A stretch of DNA of 64,000 bases from Comamonadaceae bacterium (GTDB lineage Bacteria; Pseudomonadota; Gammaproteobacteria; Burkholderiales; Burkholderiaceae_C). Positions 8,522 to 16,610 of the stretch are shown here, piece by piece. The notes below the pieces were generated by a model, which saw only the letters and a program-made list of their open reading frames with translations, did not search any database and was not told the DNA's origin. A program made the translations under genes and the position numbers. The DNA is taken from positions 124,001 to 188,000 of the forward strand of contig CANCER010000002.1 in NCBI GenBank assembly GCA_947375135.1, given 5' to 3'. How positions within the stretch are numbered: the first letter of the stretch is position 1; each line of letters begins with the position of its first letter.

Positions 8522-9853
8522 CTAAGACTGGCAGTCCTTGGGGTCGCGACGTGTCAGCTTTTTGTCGGCCAGGTACTTGTCGGCACCGGCTTTGACCATG
8601 GGCTTGAGAATCTGCTCATCGGCCTGGTACCAGTCCGCACCCAGGTTCCACTTGGCGCCATCCCAGGTCTGTACGCGGGCCCAGCTGGAGCCCATGTGGT
8701 CGGCACAGCTGGTGCTGATCGGGCGGATCACGCCGGTCAGACCCAACGTGGCCAGCTTTTTGTCGTCCAGCGACAGGTTTTCCAGGCCCCAGCGCACTTG
8801 TTCGCCGGTCATAACCTTGCCCTTGCCAAAACGCTCCTGCGCGCGGCGCACGGCCTCGACGCTGAGTGCCTGGATGATCACGCCGCGGGTGTACAGCACG
8901 GAGCCGACTTCGTCCTTCGGTCCGGTGCCCTGGCCCTTGTCATGCACCGTTTTCAGGATGTCCTGAATCACCTTGGGCTGGGTGCCGGAGGTGTTCAGTG
9001 CCAGCGCGTTGTAACCCTTGGCACCTTCGCCCACGTCCTTCACGTCCGGCTCAGCACCGGCCCACCACACGCCGTACATCTTGTCGCGCGGGTAACCTGT
9101 CGCTTGCGCTTCCTTCAGGGCGGTGGAATTCATCACGCCCCAGCCCCACAGCAGCACATAGTCGGGACGGTTCTGGCGCACTTGCAGCCAGGCGGCCTTC
9201 TGGTCCACACCGGGTGCAGTCACAGGGATCTTGGCCAACTCAAAGCCGAGCTGGCGCGCACGCTCTTCCAGCACAGGGATGGGCTCTTTACCAAACGGAC
9301 TGTCGTGGTAGACCAGGGTGATCTTCTTGCCCTTGAGCTTGTCCAGACCGCCTTCTTTTTTGCCCAGGTGCTGGATCAAAATGTCGGCGCCGGTCCAGTA
9401 GCTGCCCATCAACGGGAAGTTCCACTTGAAGGCCTGGCCGTCCTGTGCCACGGAAAGACCGTAGCCCAGGGTAATCAGTGCGACCTTGTCGTTGACCACT
9501 TTTTCAGTCAGCGCAAAGGTGATGCCGGTAGCTTGCGGGTCAAACAGGGCGACGCCGGGCTTGCTCTTGAGGCGCTCGTAGCATTCCACGCCACGGTCAG
9601 TGGCGTAGCCGGTTTCGCACTCTTCATAGGTCAGCTTGACGCCGTTCACGCCGCCGTCACGGGCGTTGATCATCTTCAGGTAATCCTGCTTGCCGTTAGC
9701 CCATGGCACGCCATTCGGTGCATAGGGGCCGGTGCGGTACGACAGCAGCGGGAAGAACTGTTCCTTGGCCTGGGCAAAGGCGCTGGGTGCTGCCAAGGTG
9801 GCCGCAACGGCCACCACGAGGGCAGCGGAGCGGGCGAGGGAGTAAAGCTTCAT
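8522..9853 (-). CDS. livK: ABC transporter periplasmic substrate-binding protein (LivK type)
   Basis: A 443-residue exported protein with a Sec signal peptide (MKLYSLARSAALVVAVAATL, cleavage after AFA near residue 27). A type I periplasmic-binding fold follows: YRTGPYAPNGVPWANGKQDY near 40-59, then KLTYEECETGYATDRGVECYERL. This cysteine-containing subgroup is longer than amino-acid-binding LivK (about 370 residues) and is found with CoA-ligase genes. It would capture the substrate for LivHM. It is followed by a cluster of hairpins, consistent with being the most highly expressed gene of the operon. Confidence 0.9.
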   Translation of the reverse strand: MKLYSLARSAALVVAVAATLAAPSAFAQAKEQFFPLLSYRTGPYAPNGVPWANGKQDYLKMINARDGGVNGVKLTYEECETGYATDRGVECYERLKSKPGVALFDPQATGITFALTEKVVNDKVALITLGYGLSVAQDGQAFKWNFPLMGSYWTGADILIQHLGKKEGGLDKLKGKKITLVYHDSPFGKEPIPVLEERARQLGFELAKIPVTAPGVDQKAAWLQVRQNRPDYVLLWGWGVMNSTALKEAQATGYPRDKMYGVWWAGAEPDVKDVGEGAKGYNALALNTSGTQPKVIQDILKTVHDKGQGTGPKDEVGSVLYTRGVIIQALSVEAVRRAQERFGKGKVMTGEQVRWGLENLSLDDKKLATLGLTGVIRPISTSCADHMGSSWARVQTWDGAKWNLGADWYQADEQILKPMVKAGADKYLADKKLTRRDPKDCQS

Positions 9854-9917
9854 ATGTCTCTCCTAAAGTTGGTTTGTTGAAGCACAGGGGAAAATCAATG
9901 CGCTTGCTTGCAGCGCA

Positions 9918-10994
9918 TCAGTGAGGGAAGGGCCACAGGCGCAGCTTCTGCTTGGCCACGGCCCAGAGCTTGGCCAGGCCATGGGGCTCCACAATCAGGA
10001 ACCACACAATCAGACCGCCAAACACCATCAGCTCGGCATGGGACACGCTGGCAGTAGAAATCTCAAACCCGAAGACACCGGTAATCGCCGGCAGAAACAG
10101 GTTGAGCGCAATCGGCAGCACCACGATGAAGGCCGCACCAAAGAAGCTACCCATGATGGAGCCCATTCCGCCGATGATGACCATGAACAGCAGCTTGAAC
10201 GACTGGTCCACCGAGAAGGCGGCCGGCTCCCAGGCGCCCAGGTAAATAAAGGCCCACAAGCCGCCTGCCACGCCGACGATGAAGGAGCTGACCGCAAAGG
10301 CGCTGAGCTTGGCGTACATGGGGCGGATGCCGATCACGGCGGCGGCTACGTCCATGTCGCGGATCGCCATCCACTCGCGGCCCACCGCACCACGCACCAG
10401 GTTCTTGGCCAGCAGTGCGATCACGCACAGCAGCACCAGACAGAACCAGTACTTGGCCACAGGGCTCTCCAGCGAGAAGCCGAACACTTGCAAGTTGTTC
10501 ACCGACACCGAGCCCGAAGAGGAGTTATTGGTAAACCACTGCACCCGCAGAAACAGCCAGTCGGCAAAAAACTGCGCCGCCAAGGTAGCCACGGCCAGGT
10601 ACAGGCCCTTAACCCGCAGGCTGGGCAAGCCGAACAGAATGCCGAACAACATGGCGCACACACCGCCCAGAATCAGCGCCAGCACCAGCGGCATGCCATC
10701 GATGCGGACAAAGAAGTTGTAGGCCGCGTACGCACCGACCGCCATGAAGGCGCCAGAGCCCAGCGAAATCTGCCCGCAGTAGCCCACCAGAATATTCACC
10801 CCCACGGCCGCCAGCGAGAAGATCAGGAAAGGGATCAGGATGGCGCGGAAGATGTAGTCGCTGGCCAGCAGGGGCACCAGGGCAAAACCCACGGCCAGCA
10901 GCAGGAACATGGCGATGCGGTCCTGCAGGATCGGCAGAATCTGCTGGTCCGCGCGGTACGTGGTTTTGAATTGGCCGTTTTCTCTGTAGAACAT
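9918..10994 (-). CDS. livM: Branched-chain-type ABC transporter permease LivM
   Basis: A 358-residue integral membrane protein with about nine to ten hydrophobic helices. It carries LivM hallmarks, including GYCGQISLGSGAFMAVGAYAAY near residues 72-93 and the cytoplasmic coupling region MAIRDMDVAAAVIGI near 210. GGMGSIMGSFFGAAFIV follows near 275. It forms the channel with LivH. The N-terminus (MFYRENGQFKTTYRADQQ) is hydrophilic and typical of the ligase-associated subgroup. It starts 11 bp after livH on the minus strand. Confidence 0.92.
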   Translation of the reverse strand: MFYRENGQFKTTYRADQQILPILQDRIAMFLLLAVGFALVPLLASDYIFRAILIPFLIFSLAAVGVNILVGYCGQISLGSGAFMAVGAYAAYNFFVRIDGMPLVLALILGGVCAMLFGILFGLPSLRVKGLYLAVATLAAQFFADWLFLRVQWFTNNSSSGSVSVNNLQVFGFSLESPVAKYWFCLVLLCVIALLAKNLVRGAVGREWMAIRDMDVAAAVIGIRPMYAKLSAFAVSSFIVGVAGGLWAFIYLGAWEPAAFSVDQSFKLLFMVIIGGMGSIMGSFFGAAFIVVLPIALNLFLPAITGVFGFEISTASVSHAELMVFGGLIVWFLIVEPHGLAKLWAVAKQKLRLWPFPH

Positions 10995-11005
10995 TTTTGT
11001 ATCTC

Positions 11006-11932
11006 TTAAACGCGATCGATGATCTTCTCGCCGAACAAACCCTGCGGCCTGATCAAGAGGAATCCAAGTGCGAGAACATAGGCAAACCAGATTTCAATAC
11101 CGCCACCGACAAACGGCCCGATATACACCTCGGACAGCTTCTCTCCCACACCGATGATCAGGCCACCGACGATGGCACCCGGCACCGAGGTCAGGCCGCC
11201 CAGAATCACAACCGGCAGGGCCCGCAGCGCCACGGTGGTCAGCGAGAACTGCACGCCGAGCTTGCTGCCCCAGATCATCCCGGCCACCAAAGCCACCACG
11301 CCAGCCACGCACCAGACGATGACCCAGATGCGGTTGAGCGGAATGCCAATACTTTGCGCGGCCTGGTGGTCATCCGCCACAGCGCGCAGGGCGCGGCCGG
11401 TGCCGGTCTTCTGGAAGAACAGGCTGAGCAGGGCCACCAGGGAGGCGGCAATGATGGCGGCGTAGAAGTCTTCCTTGTTGATCAGGATGCCGCCCTGGAA
11501 GGCACTCTCCAGAATCATCACCGGGTCTTTGGGCATGCCGATATCGATCTTGTAAATACTGCTGCCAAACAGCGACTGGCCCAAGCCTTCGAGAAAGTAA
11601 GTGATGCCCAAGGTGGCCATCAGGAGTGTGGTGCCTTCCTGGTTGACCAGATGGCGCAGCACCAAGCGTTCAATGATCCATGCCACCACAAACATCACCA
11701 CGCCTGCGCCGATAAAGGCCAGGGCGTTGACCATAAAGAAGTCGGTGATGCCCAAGAGCGGAATCCACTCCGAAAAGCGCGCCATCGCCAGGGCCGCAAA
11801 CAGCACCATGGCGCCCTGGGCAAAGTTGAAGACGCCAGATGCCTTGTAAATCAGCACAAAGCCCAGCGCCACCAGCGAATACAGCATGCCGGCCATCAGG
11901 CCGCCCAAAAGTGTTTCTAAAAAGAATGCCAT
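11006..11932 (-). CDS. livH: Branched-chain-type ABC transporter permease LivH
   Basis: A 308-residue membrane protein beginning MAFFLETLLGGLMAGMLYSLVALGFVLIYKASGVFNFAQGAM, the classic LivH start. The coupling-loop sequence GRALRAVADDHQAAQSIGI lies near 178-196. It pairs with LivM as the second channel subunit. It sits 10 bp downstream of livG and 11 bp upstream of livM on the same strand, so one transcript is likely. Confidence 0.93.
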   Translation of the reverse strand: MAFFLETLLGGLMAGMLYSLVALGFVLIYKASGVFNFAQGAMVLFAALAMARFSEWIPLLGITDFFMVNALAFIGAGVVMFVVAWIIERLVLRHLVNQEGTTLLMATLGITYFLEGLGQSLFGSSIYKIDIGMPKDPVMILESAFQGGILINKEDFYAAIIAASLVALLSLFFQKTGTGRALRAVADDHQAAQSIGIPLNRIWVIVWCVAGVVALVAGMIWGSKLGVQFSLTTVALRALPVVILGGLTSVPGAIVGGLIIGVGEKLSEVYIGPFVGGGIEIWFAYVLALGFLLIRPQGLFGEKIIDRV

Positions 11933-11942
11933 GTCTGTTTCC

Positions 11943-12725
11943 TTAGTGGCTGGTGCCGAGATACGCGCTGATCACGTCTTCGTTGTTGCGTACTTCATCG
12001 GGCGTGCCGTCGCCGATCTTCTTGCCATAGTCCAGCACCACCACGCGGTCGGAGATGTCCATCACCACACCCATGTCGTGCTCAATCAGCACCACGGTGG
12101 TTCCGAACTCGTCGTTCACGTCCAGCACAAAGCGGCACATGTCCTGCTTCTCTTCCACGTTCATGCCCGCCATGGGCTCGTCCAGCAGCAGCACCTGCGG
12201 CTCCATGGCCAGGGCACGCCCTAAGTCCACGCGCTTTTGCAGGCCGTAGGGCAGTTGGCCTACGGGGGTCTTGCGAAAGGCCTGGATCTCCAGGAAGTCG
12301 ATGATGCGTTCCACCGCTTCGCGGTGCATGATTTCTTCGCGTTCGGCAGGGCCTAAGCGCAGCGCCTGCATGAAGATGCTGCTCTTGATCTTGAGGTTGC
12401 GCCCGGACATGATGTTGTCCAGCACGCTCATGCCCTTGAACAGCGCCAGGTTCTGAAAGGTGCGCCCTATGCCCATGCTGGCCACCTGGTGGCTGTCCAT
12501 GTGGCCGAAGGTCTGGCCGCGGAAGGTAATCGACCCGACCTGCGGGCGGTAGACGCCATTGATGCAATTCAGCATCGAACTTTTACCGGCGCCGTTGGGC
12601 CCGATGATGGCGCGGATTTCATGTTCCTTGACGTTGAAGGAAATGTCCGTCAGGGCCTTCACGCCACCGAAACTCAGGGAGATGTTCTTGACGTCGAGAA
12701 TGACGTCACCGATTTTCTTGGTCAT
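11943..12725 (-). CDS. livG: Branched-chain-type ABC transporter ATP-binding protein LivG
   Basis: A 260-residue ATPase with Walker A GPNGAGKSS near 43-51 and the LivG-specific insert GIGRTFQNLALFKGMSV. It also has Walker B QVLLLDEPMAGMNVEE and ends with the C-terminal YGKKIGDGTPDEVRNN. The signature region is the degenerate LPYGLQKRVDLGRAL, which is usual for LivG. Its start codon overlaps the stop of the upstream acyl-CoA synthetase gene by the ATGA arrangement, so the two are translationally coupled. It works with LivF. Confidence 0.93.
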   Translation of the reverse strand: MTKKIGDVILDVKNISLSFGGVKALTDISFNVKEHEIRAIIGPNGAGKSSMLNCINGVYRPQVGSITFRGQTFGHMDSHQVASMGIGRTFQNLALFKGMSVLDNIMSGRNLKIKSSIFMQALRLGPAEREEIMHREAVERIIDFLEIQAFRKTPVGQLPYGLQKRVDLGRALAMEPQVLLLDEPMAGMNVEEKQDMCRFVLDVNDEFGTTVVLIEHDMGVVMDISDRVVVLDYGKKIGDGTPDEVRNNEDVISAYLGTSH

Positions 12726-14668
12726 GCTGCAGCCTTCACGGGGGCAAATATCTTGGCGTCTTCCAGGCGGAGCGTGGCGCTGACGCTTCCGGTGCGGCCG
12801 TCTTCAAACTTCACCACGGTCTCGATGAACTGGCTGGTCTTGCCAGCGTACAGAGCGTCCACCAGTACACCGTATTTGTCGGCAATAAAGCCCCGGCGGA
12901 CCTTGTTGGTGCGGGTGAGCTCGCCGTCATCCGCATCGAGCTCCTTGTGCAGCACGAGGAAGCGGCTGACCTGGCTGCCGGCCAGCAAGTTGTCCACGCT
13001 GAGGTCGGCATTGACTTTTTCCACGCACTCCTTGATGAGTTGATACACCTCGGGCTTTTGCGCCAGGTCGGTATAACCGGCATAGGGCAGGTTGCGGCGC
13101 TCGGCCCAGTTGCCCACGGCGTCAAAGTCGATGTTGATGAAAACGCAGACCTTCTCACGGCCATCGCCATAGGCCACGACTTCCTTGATGTGCTGGAAGA
13201 ACTTGAGCTTGTTCTCCACATACTTCGGCGCGAACATGGCGCCATCGAAGTTGCCGCCCTTGATGCGGCCCACGTCTTTCACGCGGTCGATGATCTTCAG
13301 GTGGCCGTGCGCATCCAGAAAGCCGGCATCGCTGGTGTGGTACCAGCCATCTGCCGACAGAACCTCGGCCGAGGCAGCCGGGTTCTTGTAGTACTCCTTG
13401 AACAGGCCAGGCGACTTGACCAGAATTTCGCCGTTGTCGGCCACCTTGATCTCCACCCCGGCGCAGGGCACGCCCACGGTGTCTGCACGGGCCTCGTTGT
13501 CGGGTTGCAGGCAGACGAACACAGCGGTCTCGGTGGAGCCGTAGAGCTGCTTGATGTTGATGCCGATGGAGCGGTAAAAACTGAACAGGTCCGGGCCGAT
13601 GGCCTCGCCCGCTGTGTAAGCCACGCGCACCCGGCTGAAACCCAGGGTGTTGCGCAGCGGACCGTAGACGCAGAGGTTACCCAGGGCATACAGCAATTTG
13701 TCGATGGGGCCCACCGCCTCGCCATTCATCAGGGCCGGGCCGACTTTGTGGGCCACCGCCATAAAGGCATGGAACATCTTGCGCTTGAGCGCGCCGGCGT
13801 CTTCCATGCGGATCATCACGCTGGTGAGCAGACCTTCAAACACGCGGGGCGGCGCGAAGTAATAGGTCGGGCCGATTTCCTTCAAGTCGATGGTGGCGGT
13901 AGCGGCGGACTCGGGGCAGTTCACCACGTAGCCGCAGGCCAGCCACTGGGCATAACTGAAAATGTTCTGGCCGATCCAGGCCGGGGGCAGGTAGGCCAGC
14001 ACCTCTTCGGCGCTGGTCAGCTTGTCAAAATCGGCACCGGCACGGGCGCGGTTCAGCAGGGAGTCATGCGTGTGCACGACGCCCTTGGGGTTACCGGTGG
14101 TGCCGGAGGTGAAGAACATGGCGCCCACGTCATCGGGCTGGATTTTGGCCACTTCTTCCTTGAAAAAATCGGTGTGCAGCGCGGCAAAGGCCTTACCACG
14201 CGCCTGCAACTCGTCCAGCGAGGCCAGGCCCGGCTCCTCGTACTTGCGCAGGCCGCGCGGGTCGTCGAAATAGATGCGGGCCAGTTGCGGGCATTGCTCG
14301 CGGATTTCCAGCAGCTTGTCGACCTGCTCCTGGTCTTCGGCGAAGGCAAAGGTGACTTCCGCATTGTTGATGGGGAATACGCATTCGGCTGCCGCCGCGT
14401 CCTGGTACAGGGGAATCGGCACGGCGCCCAGGGACTGCACCGCCAGCATGGTGGCGTACAGGCGCGGGCGGTTGGCGCCGATCACGATCATGTGGTCGTC
14501 GCGGCGCAAGCCGGCCTGGTGCAGGCCGGCGGCCAACTCGGCCACCATGGTCGCGAGGCCGGACCAGGTCAGGGTTTGCCAGATTCCGTATTCCTTCTCG
14601 CGCATGGCGGGCGCTTGGGGGCGCTGCGCGGCATGTTGCATCAGCAGTTGCGGAAAAGTCGTTCGCAT
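12722..14668 (-). CDS. Long-chain acyl-CoA synthetase-like AMP-binding protein
   Basis: A 648-residue adenylate-forming enzyme. The phosphate loop FFTSGTTGNPKGVVHTH near 188-204 is intact, followed by QLYGSTETAVF (A5), WYHTSDAGFLDAHGHLKIIDR (A7-A8) and the linker KDVGRIKGGNFDGAMFAPKYVEN. The length and GGNFDGAMFAP region place it in the long-chain/FadD-like class with a fully extended C-terminus. It is the first gene of the liv operon and diverges from a Crp/Fnr-type regulator gene. With the PaaK-like ligase at the other end, the operon has two activating enzymes, so the cargo is almost certainly a carboxylic acid rather than an amino acid. Confidence 0.88.
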   Translation of the reverse strand: MRTTFPQLLMQHAAQRPQAPAMREKEYGIWQTLTWSGLATMVAELAAGLHQAGLRRDDHMIVIGANRPRLYATMLAVQSLGAVPIPLYQDAAAAECVFPINNAEVTFAFAEDQEQVDKLLEIREQCPQLARIYFDDPRGLRKYEEPGLASLDELQARGKAFAALHTDFFKEEVAKIQPDDVGAMFFTSGTTGNPKGVVHTHDSLLNRARAGADFDKLTSAEEVLAYLPPAWIGQNIFSYAQWLACGYVVNCPESAATATIDLKEIGPTYYFAPPRVFEGLLTSVMIRMEDAGALKRKMFHAFMAVAHKVGPALMNGEAVGPIDKLLYALGNLCVYGPLRNTLGFSRVRVAYTAGEAIGPDLFSFYRSIGINIKQLYGSTETAVFVCLQPDNEARADTVGVPCAGVEIKVADNGEILVKSPGLFKEYYKNPAASAEVLSADGWYHTSDAGFLDAHGHLKIIDRVKDVGRIKGGNFDGAMFAPKYVENKLKFFQHIKEVVAYGDGREKVCVFINIDFDAVGNWAERRNLPYAGYTDLAQKPEVYQLIKECVEKVNADLSVDNLLAGSQVSRFLVLHKELDADDGELTRTNKVRRGFIADKYGVLVDALYAGKTSQFIETVVKFEDGRTGSVSATLRLEDAKIFAPVKAAA

Positions 14669-14747
14669 GGGTTGTCCTCTTGCTGCCCACCAAGGAGATG
14701 TGGGCGATCCGAATAGGCCTGATTATTGGGCCGCCATTGACGCTTGG

Positions 14748-14765
14748 TTGTCATTTGGACGACAA
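14748..14765. promoter_or_regulatory. Inverted repeat between divergent ligase and Crp/Fnr genes
   Basis: TTGTCATTTGGACGACAA contains TTGTC and GACAA arms separated by eight bases. It lies in the 174-bp divergent gap, 79 bp from the ligase start and 77 bp from the regulator start. A dyad of this size and place fits an operator for the adjacent Crp/Fnr-family regulator, but its arms are not the classical TGTGA or TTGAT types. This is an inference. Confidence 0.4.
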
Positions 14766-14842
14766 TTCATCCGCTTCTTGGTAGGTGTTTTCCCTTCACT
14801 TATCGCCGTCTTACAGATTCGGCATCCCGCACAGGCTTTTGC

Positions 14843-15556
14843 ATGACCCAAGACAATTCTCTGCACCAGCGCAGGCGCCCGCTGACCGAGCAGGAGCTCG
14901 ATGCCATCCCCTGGCTGCGCCTGCTGCGGCCCGATGAGCGCCAGCGCGCGGTGGACGATTTACGCATTACAGAAGCCCTTCCCGGTGAGTTTGTCTGCCG
15001 CATGGGCCGCCCCGCCACTTACTGGTTTGGTGTCGTCGATGGCCTGCTGAAAATGAGCACCGACAACGCTGAAGGCCAGACCATGACCTTTACCGGCGTC
15101 CCTCCGGGCGGCTGGTTTGGCGAGGGCACCGCCCTCAAACGCGAGGTCTACCGCTACAACATCCAGCCCCTGCGCAACAGCCTGGTGGCGGGGCTGCATG
15201 TGGACACTTTCCACTGGTTGCTGGACCACTCCATCGGCTTTAACCGCTTTGTGATGAACCAGCTCAATGAGCGCCTGGGCCAGTTCATTGCCGCGCGCGA
15301 GATCGACCGCCTCAACAACCCCGACATCCGTGTCGCCCGCAGCCTGGCAGCTCTGTTCAACCCTGCTTTGTACCCCGGTGTGGGCGAAGTCTTGCGCATT
15401 ACCCAGCAGGAGCTGGCCTATCTGGTGGGGCTGTCGCGCCAGCGCGTGAATGAGGCGCTGACAGCCCTGGCAGAACAGGGCTCGATCCGGGTGGAATATG
15501 GCGGTCTGCGCATCCTGGACCTGCCGGCGCTGCGCTCGCAGGTGTTCAAGCGCTAA
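14843..15556 (+). CDS. Crp/Fnr-family transcriptional regulator (divergent to liv operon)
   Basis: A 237-residue protein from the ATG at 14843 (MTQDNSLHQRRRPLTEQEL); earlier in-frame codons look like promoter DNA. The N-terminal cyclic-nucleotide-binding fold spans about 15-140 (YWFGVVDGLLKMST..GQTMTFTGVPPGGWFGEGTALKREVYRYN). The C-terminal HTH has ITQQELAYLVGLSRQRVNEALTAL. No FNR-type N-terminal cysteine cluster is present, so it does not bind an Fe-S cluster that way. Its position suggests it controls the liv/CoA-ligase operon in response to a substrate-derived ligand, possibly a CoA thioester. The stop overlaps the next start by one base. Confidence 0.85.
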   Translation: MTQDNSLHQRRRPLTEQELDAIPWLRLLRPDERQRAVDDLRITEALPGEFVCRMGRPATYWFGVVDGLLKMSTDNAEGQTMTFTGVPPGGWFGEGTALKREVYRYNIQPLRNSLVAGLHVDTFHWLLDHSIGFNRFVMNQLNERLGQFIAAREIDRLNNPDIRVARSLAALFNPALYPGVGEVLRITQQELAYLVGLSRQRVNEALTALAEQGSIRVEYGGLRILDLPALRSQVFKR

Positions 15557-16275
15557 TGCAGGACTACACTGCAGCCATGCACACTGATCCGGTCACGCTC
15601 TACCCCGCGCTGGCGCATGTGGCGCCCAGTTTGCGCGCACTGGGCAGCGTAGCCGAACCGGTTCAGGTTGCGGCCGGCACCCTTTTGTTTGACGAAAACG
15701 CGAGCTGCCAGGGCTTCCCCCTGGTGCTGGAGGGCGAGGTCAAGGTATCGCGCCATTCCGGCGACGGGCGCTCGCTGGAGCTGTACCGGGTGGTGCCGGG
15801 CGAGTTGTGCCTGGTCTCCAGTGCCAGTCTGTTTCGCAGCGCACCGTTGATGGCCCGCGGCATCAGCACCCGGCCGACCCGGCTGCTCATGATCACCCCG
15901 GGCATCTTTATGCAATGGCTGGAGACACCGGTGTTCCGCAACGACATCATGGGTCTGTTTGCCGAACGCATGGCCGATTTGACCGGGCTGATTGATGCCG
16001 TGGCCTTTCAGCGCCTGGACCAGCGCTTGGCCGCCACCTTGTTGGGACGCGGGCAAAACCTGGCGCTGACGCACCAGCAATTGGCCAACGAATTGGGAAC
16101 GGTACGGGAAATGGTGTCGCGGCTGCTGCGCCGCTTTGAGCGCGAAGGCTGGGTCGAGTTGGCACGCGAAAACATCCTCATCCGCGACAGCAAGGCTTTG
16201 CGTGCCGTTGCCGATATGCAAGCAAACCAAAAATGCAACGAGCACACCGTGCAGGTTCAGGGTGCGTGTGACTGA
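15556..16275 (+). CDS. Crp/Fnr-family transcriptional regulator
   Basis: A 239-residue regulator with a CNB-like sensor (LLFDENASCQGFPLVLEGEVKVSR.. LELYRVVPGELCLVSSASLF, about 35-95) and an HTH with LTHQQLANELGTVREMVSRLLRRFEREGWV near 175-205. Cysteines at SCQGF and ELCLVSS are not in the FNR pattern. It overlaps the preceding Crp/Fnr gene by one base (TAATG). A downstream methionine, MHTDPV at 15577, is an alternative start. A perfect Crp-type palindrome overlaps its stop codon and lies at the activating position of the next gene's promoter, so it probably regulates that DUF2892 gene. Related regulators sit beside DUF2892 and sulfur-handling genes in other proteobacteria. Confidence 0.85.
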   Translation: MQDYTAAMHTDPVTLYPALAHVAPSLRALGSVAEPVQVAAGTLLFDENASCQGFPLVLEGEVKVSRHSGDGRSLELYRVVPGELCLVSSASLFRSAPLMARGISTRPTRLLMITPGIFMQWLETPVFRNDIMGLFAERMADLTGLIDAVAFQRLDQRLAATLLGRGQNLALTHQQLANELGTVREMVSRLLRRFEREGWVELARENILIRDSKALRAVADMQANQKCNEHTVQVQGACD

Positions 16276-16316
16276 GGTCACAGACTGTTGGAGTCAAAAC
16301 CTGTGTAATCCATCCA
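16267..16316 (+). promoter_or_regulatory. Crp/Fnr-type site with class II promoter for the DUF2892 gene
   Basis: TGTGACTGAGGTCACA at 16267-16282 is a perfect TGTGA-N6-TCACA dyad. A -10-like TGTAAT lies at 16304-16309, predicting a start near 16316. The dyad centre (16274.5) is then at about -41.5, the standard class II activator position. The -35 element is missing, as expected for an activator-dependent promoter. The bound protein is likely the Crp/Fnr protein encoded immediately upstream. Confidence 0.65.
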
Positions 16317-16345
16317 TCTTCCACTCTTGATGAAAAGGACCTCTT

Positions 16346-16540
16346 ATGAAACCCAATGAAGGCACTATCGACCGCGTATTGCGCGTGGCTGTTGGCATTC
16401 TGCTGCTGGCACTCACCTTCAACCACACCATCGGCATGTGGGGCTGGATCGGCGTGGTTCCCCTGCTGACCGGCGCCATTGGCTGGTGTCCGCTGTACAC
16501 CGTGTTCGGCATCAACACCTGCTCCATGAAAAAGAACTGA
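16346..16540 (+). CDS. DUF2892 (YgaP-type) two-helix membrane protein
   Basis: A 64-residue protein beginning MKPNEGTIDRVLRVAVGILLL, the DUF2892 signature. It has two hydrophobic helices (about 15-30 and 33-50), then GWCPLYTVFGINTC. The CPLY and final Cys motif is conserved in the membrane part of YgaP, where this domain follows a rhodanese. The solo form is often linked to sulfur metabolism, but its biochemistry is not settled. A Crp-type promoter precedes it. A second DUF2892 gene occurs at 57905 in the sulfide operon. Confidence 0.88.
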   Translation: MKPNEGTIDRVLRVAVGILLLALTFNHTIGMWGWIGVVPLLTGAIGWCPLYTVFGINTCSMKKN

Positions 16541-16552
16541 GTTTCGTATTCC

Positions 16553-16574
16553 AGCGCGCCCTGCAGGGCGCGCT
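16553..16574. terminator. GC-rich palindrome between DUF2892 and rluF-like genes
   Basis: An 11-bp arm AGCGCGCCCTG is followed directly by its exact reverse complement, giving a perfect 22-bp palindrome. It starts 12 bp after the DUF2892 stop. No T-run follows (CTAAAATGG), so efficient intrinsic termination is doubtful. It may act as a weak terminator or RNA-stabilising hairpin. Confidence 0.4.
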
Positions 16575-16610
16575 CTAAAATGGGCCAGACACGCTATTCA
16601 CACTGAGCCC

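Noticed and set aside
8357..9880. 507-codon plus-strand open frame
   Set aside because: Covers the livK gene on the opposite strand and the hairpin gap; no motif.
12947..14716. 589-codon plus-strand open frame
   Set aside because: Antisense to the acyl-CoA synthetase gene, His/Gly/Ala-rich with no family pattern and no ribosome site.
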